A stretch of 64,000 bases of DNA from an uncultured Devosia sp. (GTDB taxonomy: Bacteria > Pseudomonadota > Alphaproteobacteria > Rhizobiales > Devosiaceae). Below the pieces are notes generated by a model. It saw nothing but the letters and a program-made list of their open reading frames with translations. It ran no database searches and had not been told where the DNA came from. The translations under genes were made by a program, and so were the position numbers. This document shows, piece by piece, positions 33,608 through 42,123 of the stretch. Location of the stretch: positions 248,001 through 312,000 of the forward strand of contig NZ_CAMLHM010000001.1 in the NCBI RefSeq assembly GCF_946479885.1. The letters are read 5' to 3'. Every line of letters begins with the position of its first letter. The first letter of the stretch is position 1.

Positions 33608-34554
33608 CACAGCACCGGGGTCAGGAGGGGGCGGCCGGCAAAATGCGCCGCCAGGTTGTCGCGCACCAACTGGCCCATAGCCTGCCGGGTTTCTATCGTG
33701 CCCGAAGCGTGGTGCGGTTGCAGCAGCACATTGTCCAGCGTCAGGAAGCGCGGGTCGAGCTTGGGCTCGCCCTCGAACACGTCGAGTGCGGCCGAACCGA
33801 GCCGCCCCGAGGCGAGGGCGTCAATCAGCGCGTTTTCGTCGATATTGGACGCCCGCGAAATGTTGATCAGCATGCCTTCTGACCCCAGCGCCTCGATCAC
33901 CGCCTTGCCCACAACGTGGCGCGTGGCGGCAGATGCGGCGAGGGTCACGAACAGGAAGTCCGACCGCTCGGCCAGCGCCACAGGATCGGCAATGAACTCC
34001 CATTGGCTGGCATAGTCCTTGGGCCCGATGTCGGAATAGGCGATGTCCATGTCGAAGCCGGCGAGCCGCTTGGCGACCTCGTAGCCGATGCGGCCCAGGC
34101 CGAGAACACCGGCGCGCCGGCCCCAGACGCGGCGCTTCAGGGGGTAGAGCCCCTTGCTGGCCCACGATCCGTCCTTGACCCAGGTCTCGGCACCAATGAC
34201 GCCGCGCGACTGCGCCAGCATCATGGCGATGCCCAGGTCGGCCACGTCATTGGTCAGGACGTCGGGCGTGTTGCTGACGCGGATGCCGCGCGCCCGGCAG
34301 GAATCGAGGTCTACCGCATCGAACCCCACGCCATAGACGCTGATCACCTCGAGACTGGGGCAGGCAGCTATGATCTGGGCGTTGGCACCCAGTTCGCCGC
34401 GCGTGGCGATACCACGAATCCGCGGCCCGACCTCGGCCAGCAACGCCGCCTTGTCCTCCGCTTCGAAGTAGCGATGCGCCGCATACGCGGCATCGAGCGG
34501 CGTCTGGTCCCATTCTGGGTAGGGACCCATCTGCAATATCTCTGGCTTGGTCAT
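33607..34554 (-). CDS. D-2-hydroxyacid dehydrogenase, 2-ketogluconate/hydroxypyruvate reductase-like
   Basis: 315 residues: catalytic Arg in VISVYGVGFDAVDLDSCRAR region and INISRASNIDE, NAD-binding GVLGLGRIGYEVAKR, Glu in FEGEPKLD and His in QPHHASGT. This is the GhrB-like group that reduces 2-keto-gluconate, glyoxylate or hydroxypyruvate. Its place ahead of idnD and gluconolactonase favours a ketogluconate substrate. The ATG at 34554 begins MTKPEILQMG; longer frames to 35064 run antisense to the IdnO-like gene. Confidence 0.87.
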   Translation of the reverse strand: MTKPEILQMGPYPEWDQTPLDAAYAAHRYFEAEDKAALLAEVGPRIRGIATRGELGANAQIIAACPSLEVISVYGVGFDAVDLDSCRARGIRVSNTPDVLTNDVADLGIAMMLAQSRGVIGAETWVKDGSWASKGLYPLKRRVWGRRAGVLGLGRIGYEVAKRLAGFDMDIAYSDIGPKDYASQWEFIADPVALAERSDFLFVTLAASAATRHVVGKAVIEALGSEGMLINISRASNIDENALIDALASGRLGSAALDVFEGEPKLDPRFLTLDNVLLQPHHASGTIETRQAMGQLVRDNLAAHFAGRPLLTPVL

Positions 34555-34586
34555 GGTGGCTGTTGCAATTCCGGCTTGACACAAAA

Positions 34587-34599
34587 TGTTATCGATATC
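34587..34599. promoter_or_regulatory. candidate operator TGTTATCGATATC
   Basis: It lies in the divergent gap between the 2-ketoacid reductase (leftward) and the IdnO-like gene (rightward), 33 and 47 bases from the starts. TGTTA-N4-ATA is close to the E. coli GntR/IdnR operator form TGTTA-N4-TAACA. Confidence 0.65.
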
Positions 34600-34645
34600 A
34601 AAACAGCTACCGAAGCGTTTGTCGAGAGCGAATTTTGGAGGTGCC

Positions 34646-35401
34646 GTGTCTATCCAACTGTTCAGCCTGGAAGGGCGGCGCGCATTGATCACCGGCTCGT
34701 CGCAGGGCATCGGGCTGGCGCTGGCCAAGGGTTTGGCGGCTGCCGGCGCCCAGGTCGTTCTCAATGGTCGCGACGCCGGAAAGCTGGCGGCCGCGGCAGC
34801 ACAGGTCCCCGGAGCGGTCACCCTGGCTTTCGACGCGACCGACCACGACGGCGTGCGCGCTGCGGTCGATCGGTTCGAGGCGGAAACCGGCGCCATCGAC
34901 ATCCTGGTCAACAATGCCGGCATGCAGCACCGCGCCCCGCTCGACGAATTCCCCGCCTCCGCCTTCGAACGGCTGCTGCAGACCAATATCGCCAGCGTGT
35001 TCCATGTCGGCCAGGCCTGCGCCCGCCATATGATCGGGCGCGGCAAGGGCAAGATCATCAACATTGCCAGCGTGCAGACCGCCCTGGCCCGACCCTCGAT
35101 CGCCCCCTATACCGCCACCAAGGGCGCCGTGGGCAACCTGACCAAGGGCATGGCGACCGACTGGGCGCGGCATGGCCTGCAATGCAACGCCATCGCGCCG
35201 GGCTATTTCGATACGCCGCTCAATGCCGCGCTGGTGGCCGACCCGCAATTTTCCGCCTGGCTGGAAAAGCGCACCCCGGCCGGCCGTTGGGGCAATGTCG
35301 ACGAGCTCGTCGGCGCTGCGATTTTCCTCTCTTCCGATGCCTCGAGCTTCATCAACGGCCACATCCTCTATGTCGATGGCGGCATAACGGCCTCGCTGTG
35401 A
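34646..35401 (+). CDS. idnO: gluconate 5-dehydrogenase-like SDR
   Basis: 251 residues of a classical SDR: TGSSQGIGLALAKG cofactor loop, NNAGMQHRAPLDEF, and the catalytic set around IINIASVQ and YTATKGAVGNLTKG, ending GHILYVDGG. The start FSLEGRRALITGSSQGIG and MQHR motif fit IdnO-type 5-ketogluconate reductases. It reduces 5-ketogluconate to gluconate. The GTG at 34646 follows GGAGGTGCC, the best ribosome site; the ATG at 34586 lies within the operator and was rejected. The gene overlaps the kinase by four bases. Confidence 0.87.
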   Translation: MSIQLFSLEGRRALITGSSQGIGLALAKGLAAAGAQVVLNGRDAGKLAAAAAQVPGAVTLAFDATDHDGVRAAVDRFEAETGAIDILVNNAGMQHRAPLDEFPASAFERLLQTNIASVFHVGQACARHMIGRGKGKIINIASVQTALARPSIAPYTATKGAVGNLTKGMATDWARHGLQCNAIAPGYFDTPLNAALVADPQFSAWLEKRTPAGRWGNVDELVGAAIFLSSDASSFINGHILYVDGGITASL

Positions 35402-35898
35402 GCACGCTGCGCGTCGTCGTCATGGGCGTTTCCGGCTGCGGCAAGACCACGGTCGGCATGGCCCTGGCCGAGCGCCTGGGCGCCCGCTTCGTCGAGGGCG
35501 ACCGGCTGCACCCCGAGGCCAATGTCGCCAAAATGGCCGCCGGCACCCCGCTGACTGATGCCGACCGCTGGCCTTGGCTCGACGCCGTCGCGGTGGCGCT
35601 GGCCGGCGACGCTCCGGTCATCGCCAGCTGCTCGGCACTGAAGCGGGTCTATCGTGATCGCCTGCGCGGCGGCCTGAGCACGCCACTGCACTTCCTGCAC
35701 CTGGCGGGCGACCGGGCGATCCTGGCCCGACGCATGGGCGAGCGGCCGGGTCACTACATGCCCGTCAGCCTGCTCGACAGCCAGCTGGCGACGCTGGAGC
35801 CGCCGGCGCCGGACGAAGCCCTGACATTGCCAATGGACATGCCGATTGATCGGCTGGTCGAAACCGCCGTTGCCGCATTCACGAAAGGACCATCATGA
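35398..35898 (+). CDS. idnK: gluconokinase
   Basis: 166 residues: P-loop MGVSGCGKTTVG, then GARFVEGDRLHPEANVAKMAAG and PLTDADRWPWL, and RVYRDRLRGG with ARRMGERPGHYMP, all gluconokinase signatures. It phosphorylates gluconate to 6-phosphogluconate, the entry to Entner-Doudoroff. The GTG start overlaps the upstream TGA (GTGA), giving coupled translation. Confidence 0.92.
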   Translation: MSTLRVVVMGVSGCGKTTVGMALAERLGARFVEGDRLHPEANVAKMAAGTPLTDADRWPWLDAVAVALAGDAPVIASCSALKRVYRDRLRGGLSTPLHFLHLAGDRAILARRMGERPGHYMPVSLLDSQLATLEPPAPDEALTLPMDMPIDRLVETAVAAFTKGPS

Positions 35899-36782
35899 GC
35901 AGACCCGCAGCCCTTGTCGGAGCAGGCGCCATGGGCGGCGCCATCGGTGCCCGCCTCGCCCAATCCGGCACGACCCTGCGCGTTTACGACCGCAGCCCGG
36001 ACAAGGTGGCCGAGCTCGTCGCGCTCGGCGCCGCTGCCGCAACCAGTGCCGCCGATGCCGCGCACGGTGCCGAGGCGGTCATCCTCAGCCTCAATTCCCC
36101 GGCCATCGTGCGCGCCGCCGTTTTCGGTCCGCAGGGTGTGGCCGACGGCGCCGCGCCAGGCACGTTGATCATCGACATGTCCTCCATCGACCCCGCCGCC
36201 ACGCGGCAGCTCGCCGAGGAAGCGGCAGGCCGGGGCCTGCGCTGGGTCGATAGCCCGCTGTCCGGCGGCGCACCCAAGGCCGCCATCGGCCAGCTCACGC
36301 TCATGCAGGGCGGCAGCGAAGCTGATGTCGCCGACGCCCAGCGCATCCTGGGCAATGTCGCCTCCAACCAGACGCGCATGGGTGCCGTCAGCGCCGGCCA
36401 GGCCACCAAGCTGATCAACCAGGTGCTCTGCGGGCTCGGTTTCCTGGCCGTGGCCGAAGCAACCGCACTGGCCGAGGCGGCCGGGGTCGATGCCAGCCTG
36501 GTTCCCGCTGCGCTGCGGGGCGGCCGGGCCGACAGCGCCATCCTCCAGGAATACATGCCGCGCTACGCCAGCCGCGACTATCGCCGCACCGGCCGCATCG
36601 ACAACATGGTCAAGGACCTCGACGGGGCCATCGACCTGGCGCGCCAGACCCGCGTGCCGATGCCGCTGACTGCGCTCTGCGTCGAAATCCACCGCATGCT
36701 GACATCAGCCGGGCTGGGTGGCGAGGATCAGGCAGCGTTGATGGAATTCTTCAAGGGACCAGACAAGGAACAGTTCTCATGA
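35895..36782 (+). CDS. NAD(P)-dependent 3-hydroxyacid dehydrogenase, GarR/HIBADH family
   Basis: 295 residues. Cofactor motif VGAGAMGGAIGARLAQSG, substrate loop VDSPLSGGAPKAAIGQLTLM, catalytic Lys in GQATKLINQVLCG, and a final helical domain. The family includes tartronate-semialdehyde reductase, 3-hydroxyisobutyrate dehydrogenase and threonate dehydrogenase. It overlaps the gluconokinase gene by four bases (ATGA), so it belongs to the sugar-acid operon. The substrate, presumably a C3-C6 hydroxyacid, is unknown. Confidence 0.85.
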   Translation: MSRPAALVGAGAMGGAIGARLAQSGTTLRVYDRSPDKVAELVALGAAAATSAADAAHGAEAVILSLNSPAIVRAAVFGPQGVADGAAPGTLIIDMSSIDPAATRQLAEEAAGRGLRWVDSPLSGGAPKAAIGQLTLMQGGSEADVADAQRILGNVASNQTRMGAVSAGQATKLINQVLCGLGFLAVAEATALAEAAGVDASLVPAALRGGRADSAILQEYMPRYASRDYRRTGRIDNMVKDLDGAIDLARQTRVPMPLTALCVEIHRMLTSAGLGGEDQAALMEFFKGPDKEQFS

Positions 36783-37111
36783 TCACCCGCTACGCCCTCT
36801 TCGAAGGCAGCATCCGCAATGGCCAGGTCGACGCCTTCCGCGCCGCCGTAACCGCCGAACTCCTGCCACTGTGGAAGCAGTTTCCCGGCGCCAGCTCGGT
36901 CCGGCTGAGCTTTTCCGAAGCTCGCGACGAAGGCGCGCCGGAATATCCGCTGATCCTTGCCGTCAGCTACCCCGACCAGGCGGCCATGCAGCAGGCACTG
37001 GCGAGCCCGGTTCGTGCCCAGTCCCGCGCCGTCACCGAATCGGTCGTCGCGCGCTTCTTCAACGGCCGGATCCACCACCACGTGACCACGGCCAGCGACC
37101 ACGCGGTCTGA
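36779..37111 (+). CDS. small EthD/antibiotic-monooxygenase-like dimeric barrel protein
   Basis: 110 residues starting MITRYALFEGSIRNGQVDAF. The length and alternating pattern fit a dimeric alpha/beta barrel of the EthD/Dabb/ABM type, and RFFNGRIHHHVTTAS adds a His-rich end. Function is unknown; coupling by ATGA to the sugar-acid dehydrogenase and termination right after suggest an accessory mutarotase- or isomerase-like role in this operon. Confidence 0.65.
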   Translation: MITRYALFEGSIRNGQVDAFRAAVTAELLPLWKQFPGASSVRLSFSEARDEGAPEYPLILAVSYPDQAAMQQALASPVRAQSRAVTESVVARFFNGRIHHHVTTASDHAV

Positions 37112-37115
37112 CGCC

Positions 37116-37141
37116 AGGGGGCCGCCTTCTTGCGGCCCCCT
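37116..37141 (+). terminator. rho-independent terminator of the idnO operon
   Basis: AGGGGGCCGC and GCGGCCCCCT pair around CTTCTT, five bases after the last stop, followed by TT. Confidence 0.8.
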
Positions 37142-37160
37142 TCACTTCCTGATCTCTATG

Positions 37161-37174
37161 GTGATCGATAACAC
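37161..37174. promoter_or_regulatory. candidate operator GTGATCGATAACAC
   Basis: It lies 17 bases upstream of the LacI-type start. It shares ATCGATAACA with the sites at 30632 and (reversed) 34587, and suggests autoregulation. Confidence 0.6.
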
Positions 37175-37190
37175 GGGATGATTTGGACCC

Positions 37191-38219
37191 ATGGCCAGCG
37201 GACGACAGCAGCCCACCATGATGGACGTTGCCCAGCGCGCCGGCGTGTCCCCCATGACAGTGAGCCGGGCCTTCAAGGACGGCACCTCGGTCAGTGCCAA
37301 GACCCGGGAAAAGGTCACCGCCGCCGCTGACGAACTGGGTTACGTCTTCGACAGCACGGCGTCCAACCTTCGGTCGCAGAAGACCAATTTCGTCGCTGTC
37401 ACCATCCCCTCGATCAACAACGCAAACTTCGCGCAGACCGTCCGCGGTCTTTCCGACGCGCTGCGCCCGCGCGGGTTGCAGGTCCTGCTCGGCTATACTG
37501 ACTATGACATGGCCGAAGAGGAGCGGCTGATCGAGCAACTGCTGACCCGAAGGCCCGAAGCCATTGTGGTAACGGGGGGAAGTCACACGCCCCGCGCGCG
37601 TCGTTTGTTGCAGAATGCGGGCATTCCCGTGGTGGAAACCTGGGACCTGCCAAAAGACCCAATTGAAAATGTCGTCGGCTTTTCCAACGCCGCCGCCGTC
37701 GAGCGGCTGGTGGATCATCTGGTCGAAGAGGGCAAGACCCGAATCGCCTTCATTGGCGGCGACGTGACCCGGGATACGCGCGGTGCCGACCGACGGCTCG
37801 GCTTTCTGCGCGCGGTGGAGCGCCACGGCCTCCTGGCCGATCGGCTGATCGCCGTCGGCCTGCCGCCCATTTCAATGCGCGAGGGCGCGGACGCGATGGG
37901 GCATCTTCTGGACACGAGGCCAGATACCGAAGCGGTTATCTGCGTCTCCGATCTCTCGGCGTTCGGAGCCCTCACCGAATGCCAGCGGCGGGGCATCGCA
38001 GTGCCAACCGCCATGAGCATTGCCGGCTTCGGCGACTATGACCTCGGCCAGATCTGTGTGCCGCCGCTGACCACACTTAATCCCTATCCGACCGAAATAG
38101 GCCGCCAGGCTGCCGAACTTATCCTGGCTCTGCTCGACGGCCTTGCTCCCGACCCAATACAAAGCGTCGAACCCGAACTCCTCGTTCGCGGCAGCACAAG
38201 GTCGAAGCCGCGCGCCTGA
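37191..38219 (+). CDS. LacI family regulator, GntR/IdnR-like (paralogue 2)
   Basis: 342 residues. HTH MMDVAQRAGVSPMTVSRAFK, hinge LGYVFDSTASNLRS, effector domain with IPVVETWDLPKDPIENVVGF. This segment is shared with the regulator at 30617. It ends the idonate/gluconate region, behind a terminator and its own candidate operator. It probably represses the idnO and ghrB-idnD units in the absence of gluconate or idonate (inference). Confidence 0.9.
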   Translation: MASGRQQPTMMDVAQRAGVSPMTVSRAFKDGTSVSAKTREKVTAAADELGYVFDSTASNLRSQKTNFVAVTIPSINNANFAQTVRGLSDALRPRGLQVLLGYTDYDMAEEERLIEQLLTRRPEAIVVTGGSHTPRARRLLQNAGIPVVETWDLPKDPIENVVGFSNAAAVERLVDHLVEEGKTRIAFIGGDVTRDTRGADRRLGFLRAVERHGLLADRLIAVGLPPISMREGADAMGHLLDTRPDTEAVICVSDLSAFGALTECQRRGIAVPTAMSIAGFGDYDLGQICVPPLTTLNPYPTEIGRQAAELILALLDGLAPDPIQSVEPELLVRGSTRSKPRA

Positions 38220-38334
38220 CCCTACATGCGCAGATACCTTCGCCTCAACGGAATGAACCCATCGGCGCGACCTGCGCGGCAATTGGCGTGTCCGTTCTGG
38301 CTGAAAGATCGCGTCTTGGATATTTTGGGAAAAA

Positions 38335-38410
38335 TGGTGCCCGGGACCGGAATCGAACCAGTGACACGCGGATTTTCAATCCGCTGCTCTACCAACTGAG
38401 CTACCCGGGC
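38335..38410 (-). tRNA. tRNA-Phe (GAA)
   Basis: The reverse strand begins GCCCGGGTAGCTCAGTTGG and ends CCCGGGCACCA, with matching 7-base acceptor arms and encoded CCA. The anticodon arm GCGGA-TTGAAAA-TCCGC gives GAA; the T-arm has GGTTCGATTCC. Length 76 with CCA. Confidence 0.97.
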
Positions 38411-38582
38411 AATGGGGCGGAAGGACCGCCCGGCTCAAAGCCATCGGCCTTATAGGGGATGGGTTTTGAGGGTGCAAGCGGGAAAAGGGTTTGTGGAAAA
38501 GGAGTTTGCGGCATCGTGGTGATGTCGCACAGGGGCTGAGGTGTGCGGGCTTGAATAGGGCGCCTGGGAAGGCCCCCTCACC

Positions 38583-38620
38583 CGGCGCTACGCGCCGACC
38601 TCTCCCCCAGAGGGAGAGGT
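38583..38620. repeat. tandem palindromic repeat after yacG
   Basis: CGGCGC-TAC-GCGCCG (38583-38597) is followed by ACCTCTCCC-CCAGA-GGGAGAGGT (38598-38620), directly after the leftward yacG stop. It may end the housekeeping operon and is related to the repeats at 14601 and 47039. Confidence 0.75.
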
Positions 38621-38627
38621 GTAGAGG

Positions 38628-38819
38628 TCAGAACTCGTCGTCGTCGCCGGAGGTGGGCGTGTTGTCGTCGGCAGCGGGCTCGTCGTCCTTGGCAGGGATG
38701 ACGTAGTTGCCGGACAGCCAGCGGTTGAGGTCGACGTCGGCGCAGCGCTTGGAGCAGAAGGGCTTGAAGGCCTCGACCGAGGGCTTGCCGCAGATCGGGC
38801 ACTTTTTGGCCACGGGCAT
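38628..38819 (-). CDS. yacG: DNA gyrase inhibitor YacG, zinc protein
   Basis: 63 residues with the zinc ribbon C-x2-C-x15-C-x3-C (KCPICGKP and PFCSKRC), then DLNRWLSGNYVIP and an acidic tail. YacG binds GyrB and inhibits gyrase. The ATG overlaps the Maf stop (TGATG), so translation is coupled, in the usual Hyphomicrobiales order infA-maf-yacG. Confidence 0.93.
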   Translation of the reverse strand: MPVAKKCPICGKPSVEAFKPFCSKRCADVDLNRWLSGNYVIPAKDDEPAADDNTPTSGDDDEF

Positions 38820-39457
38820 CAGACGCCCGACAGGGTGGACTGGTTGAGCCAATTGAAATGGACCGGGTAGCCTTCTCCGGCGAGCAACTGGGCGGTTTCC
38901 ATCAGCGGCAGGCCGACAACGGCGGTGTAGGAGCCAGAGAGCTTGACCACGAAGGCGCCGGCAATGCCCTGAATGGCGTAGCCGCCGGCCTTGTCGCGCC
39001 ATTCGGCGCTGGCGAGATAGGCTTCCATCTCGCGGGTGGAGAGGCGCTTGAAGCGGAGGCGAGTCTCGACCAGCCGCTGGCGCTTTTGCCCCGACGCGGT
39101 CAGCACGGTCAGCGCGGTATAGACGCGATGGGCGCGGCCTGACAGCAGGCGGAGGCATTCGGTGGCCTCTTCCATGGTCTCGGCCTTGGGCAGTATGCGG
39201 CGGCCGACGGCGACGACCGTATCGGCGGCGAGGACCAGCGCGCCTTGGCCAAAGCCGGCGGAGCGGGCCTTGTGCTGGGCGGTCAGTGCCTTGAGATCGG
39301 CGAGGCGGATGGCAAGCTTGCGGGGGAGCTCGCCCTTTTCGGGCGTCTCATCAACATGAGCCGGCACCAGGTGCTCGGGCTCGATGCCGATCTGGTTGAG
39401 CAGCGCAAGCCGGCGCGGCGAGGCGGAGGCCAGGATCAGGTCCGGACGGCTGGCCAT
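38819..39457 (-). CDS. maf: Maf-like nucleotide pyrophosphatase
   Basis: 212 residues with [18 protein letters not shown], the catalytic Asp in [15 protein letters not shown] and [20 protein letters not shown]. Maf proteins hydrolyse non-canonical nucleoside triphosphates in the cytoplasm. It lies between infA and yacG in a conserved operon. Confidence 0.93.
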   Translation of the reverse strand: MASRPDLILASASPRRLALLNQIGIEPEHLVPAHVDETPEKGELPRKLAIRLADLKALTAQHKARSAGFGQGALVLAADTVVAVGRRILPKAETMEEATECLRLLSGRAHRVYTALTVLTASGQKRQRLVETRLRFKRLSTREMEAYLASAEWRDKAGGYAIQGIAGAFVVKLSGSYTAVVGLPLMETAQLLAGEGYPVHFNWLNQSTLSGV

Positions 39458-39467
39458 GGCTCGAACT

Positions 39468-39686
39468 CTACTTGAAGCGGTAGGTGATACGGCCCTTGGT
39501 CAGGTCGTAGGGCGTCATTTCGCACAGGACCTTGTCGCCGGCCAGGACGCGGATGCGGTTCTTGCGCATGCGGCCGGCGGTGTGGGCGATGATCTCGTGC
39601 TCGTTTTCCAACTTGACGCGGAACGTCGCATTGGGGAGCAATTCAGTCACCACGCCCGGAAATTCGAGCACTTCTTCCTTCGCCAT
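39468..39686 (-). CDS. infA: translation initiation factor IF-1
   Basis: 72 residues, the normal IF-1 length, S1/OB fold: [40 protein letters not shown], ending [10 protein letters not shown]. The ATG at 39686 follows AGGAGACAGT; a longer frame to 39707 would add seven foreign residues. Confidence 0.97.
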   Translation of the reverse strand: MAKEEVLEFPGVVTELLPNATFRVKLENEHEIIAHTAGRMRKNRIRVLAGDKVLCEMTPYDLTKGRITYRFK

Positions 39687-39811
39687 ACTGTCTCCTAATA
39701 GACCCATAGGGGCATAGCTTGCCGGCCACGGGTCGGAAAGTGGCCTTTACCTACTTCAATTCAACGGATTTGTGAACCTCTTGCGCCACGTCCGCTTTAC
39801 GGGGTCGCAAG

Positions 39812-40810
39812 TCAGTGCTGGTCGCCCTTCCGAACCCCAACGGTAGCGTCCACTTTGGCCGCATGTGCCCCGGAAACCAGGGGCTCAAGGCGCGTGCGAA
39901 CGCGCTTGCGGAGGCTGTCGCGCAGTTCGCGATAAGCCGACAGCACCACTTCGCGATTGCCCTCGACGAGGGAAGGATCGGTAACCTGCCAGGATTCGAT
40001 CGCGCCGGCTTCGAGGCCCTTGCGTGATACGGCTTCCGGGGCGTCGTCGGAAAGGGTGATCACCAGATCGAAGCGATTGGCGACCAGTTCGTCCAGGATA
40101 TGGGGGGTGTGGACGCTCATATCAATGCCGATCTCTTCCATCACCTCATGCACGAACTGGTCAGCCTTGCCGCCGTTAACCCCGACGGAGCGGGCAATGA
40201 CCCGACCTGGAAAGGCCTGGCGCGCCAAGGCCGCGGCGATGGGCGAGCGGACCGAATTCATCGAGCAGACGAAGAGCACGGACGGCAGCTCGCTCGTCGC
40301 CTCGTCGATCCTCGACGCATAGGGCTGGACGGCACAGATGAGGGTGAAGAGGCGGCGCGCGGTATTGAGATCGATGATGAGCTTGTTGTCGAGCCGGGTC
40401 CGCAGCAGTTCGGCGGCCTCGTTGTGCATGCCGCGGCGGGCCATGTCGACGGTTTCGATCTGGAACGGCTGGGCCGAGCGGATCGCCTCGTAATAGGCGT
40501 CGCGAATGCGGAAATAGTCGCGGATCAGCCGGCGGAAGGGGGTGAGCGAGAGGTAGTGCGCCGCGATGGGCTGGAAGGTCTCGGGGTGGCGCACGTCGAG
40601 CACGATGGAATTGCCGACGATGGACATATGCAGCGCGAACGGCCCGGTGGCGCTGACGCGGGCCGGCCGGAAGCGATTGTCCTCGAGCAGGTCATAGATG
40701 GCGATGCGCCATTCATGCACCTCGTCAGGATTGATCGAGGTGATGGTATTGGGGTCGAGCGTGACGGTCACCAGGCGATCCGTCTCAGCGGGTCGGGCCT
40801 GGGCCTCCAT
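39812..40810 (-). CDS. UPF0262 domain fused to low-molecular-weight phosphatase
   Basis: 332 residues with two domains normally encoded by adjacent genes. Residues 1 to about 160 match UPF0262 (WRIAIYDLLEDNRFRPA, YLSLTPFRRLIRDYF, TARRLFTLICAVQ). From about 177 it is a low-molecular-weight protein tyrosine phosphatase: SVLFVCSMNSVRSPIAAALA with the C182-x5-R188 P-loop and a DP acid in WQVTDPSLVEG. No ATG or ribosome site is present at the junction, so it is a real fusion. It starts eight bases after the hisD stop. The role of UPF0262 is unknown. Confidence 0.85.
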   Translation of the reverse strand: MEAQARPAETDRLVTVTLDPNTITSINPDEVHEWRIAIYDLLEDNRFRPARVSATGPFALHMSIVGNSIVLDVRHPETFQPIAAHYLSLTPFRRLIRDYFRIRDAYYEAIRSAQPFQIETVDMARRGMHNEAAELLRTRLDNKLIIDLNTARRLFTLICAVQPYASRIDEATSELPSVLFVCSMNSVRSPIAAALARQAFPGRVIARSVGVNGGKADQFVHEVMEEIGIDMSVHTPHILDELVANRFDLVITLSDDAPEAVSRKGLEAGAIESWQVTDPSLVEGNREVVLSAYRELRDSLRKRVRTRLEPLVSGAHAAKVDATVGVRKGDQH

Positions 40811-40818
40811 CGAAATGC

Positions 40819-42111
40819 TCAACGGTTGAGCCTGATGGAAACGGAGCGGCCATGGCCGTCGAGGCCCTCGACTTCGGCCAGCGTGACGGCCGCCTGGCTC
40901 AGTGCCGACAGGGTCGTTGGGTCGCAACCCAGGATCGAGGTCCGCTTCATGAAATCGAGCACGCCAAGGCCCGACGCGAACCGCGCGGTGCCGGCCGTGG
41001 GCAGGACGTGGTTGGAGCCGCCGACATAGTCGCCAATGGCCTCGGGCGTGTGGTGGCCGAGGAAGATCGCGCCGGCATGACGGATAGCGCCGAGGATGGA
41101 CTGCGGATCGTTGATCGCCAGTTCGACATGCTCGGAGGCGATGCGGTTGGCGAGGAGCACGGCTTCGTCGAGCGAGGCGACTGATATGATGGCGCTATAG
41201 TCGTGCCAGCCTTCGCGGGCATTGGCCGGATTGGGCAGGAGGTCGATCTGGCGGTCCACCTCTGATGCGACGGCGTCTGCCAGGCCCTTTTCGGTGGTGA
41301 CGAGAATGGAGCGGGCCCCTGCCCCGTGTTCCGCCTGTGCGATCAGATCGGCAGCGACCCACGCGGAATTGGCCGAACCATCGGCAATGACCAGCACCTC
41401 GGACGGCCCGGCGATCATGTCGATGCCGACCTGACCGAAGACCTGGCGCTTGGCGGTCGCCACATAGGCGTTGCCCGGTCCGACGATCTTGTCGACAGGC
41501 GCGATGGTCGATGTGCCATAGGCCAAAGCGGCCACCGCCTGGGCGCCGCCGACGCGGTAGATCTCGGTCACGCCGGCAATCTGGGCGGCGAGCAGGATGG
41601 GCGCGGCGATCTGGCCACCGGGGGTGGGCACGACCATGGCGATGCGCTCGACGCCGGCGACCCTGGCGGGCACCGCATTCATCAGCACCGAGGATGGGTA
41701 GGTGGCAAGACCGCCTGGGACATAGATGCCGACGGCATCGACTGACGTCCAACGGGTGCCGAGGGTCACGCCGAGGGGATCGGTATAGATGTGATCGACC
41801 GGCTTCTGCTTTTCGTGATGCGCCTTGATGCGATCATGCGCCAGCTGCAGCGCGGCGCGGACCTCGTCGCTGACACGGGCGGCGGCCGCGTCGATCTCGT
41901 CCTGCGGGATGCGCAAGTCGGCGGCCGTGTAGTGGGTGCGGTCGAAGCGGTTGGTCAGCTCGACCAGGGCGGCATCGCCGCGCGTACGGATATCGGCAAT
42001 GATGCCGGCAACGGTGTCGCTGACGTCCTGGCTGGACTCGCGCTTGCCGTCCAGCAATTGCCGGAAGCGGGACTCGAAATCACTGTCGGCGCTGTCGAGG
42101 CGGAGAACCAT
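40819..42111 (-). CDS. hisD: histidinol dehydrogenase (biosynthetic)
   Basis: 430 residues, the usual HisD length. It catalyses the last two steps of histidine synthesis. Zinc and catalytic residues: LIAQAEHGAGARS, IASEHVELAI, IGDYVGGSNHVLPT and EGLDGHGRSVSIRL. Context (DUF2948 upstream, UPF0262, infA) is the conserved alphaproteobacterial hisD neighbourhood. This marks it as the true HisD, against the two catabolic homologues at 13294 and 18775. Confidence 0.96.
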   Translation of the reverse strand: MVLRLDSADSDFESRFRQLLDGKRESSQDVSDTVAGIIADIRTRGDAALVELTNRFDRTHYTAADLRIPQDEIDAAAARVSDEVRAALQLAHDRIKAHHEKQKPVDHIYTDPLGVTLGTRWTSVDAVGIYVPGGLATYPSSVLMNAVPARVAGVERIAMVVPTPGGQIAAPILLAAQIAGVTEIYRVGGAQAVAALAYGTSTIAPVDKIVGPGNAYVATAKRQVFGQVGIDMIAGPSEVLVIADGSANSAWVAADLIAQAEHGAGARSILVTTEKGLADAVASEVDRQIDLLPNPANAREGWHDYSAIISVASLDEAVLLANRIASEHVELAINDPQSILGAIRHAGAIFLGHHTPEAIGDYVGGSNHVLPTAGTARFASGLGVLDFMKRTSILGCDPTTLSALSQAAVTLAEVEGLDGHGRSVSIRLNR

Positions 42112-42123
42112 AAGGCGCGTCCC

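Noticed and set aside
34586..34645. Upstream ATG for the IdnO-like gene
   Set aside because: It lies within the candidate operator, and the GTG at 34646 has a GGAGG site and gives the family N-terminus.
38220..38334. tRNA-associated attachment site near tRNA-Phe
   Set aside because: No integrase gene and no repeated tRNA 3' end was found in the window.
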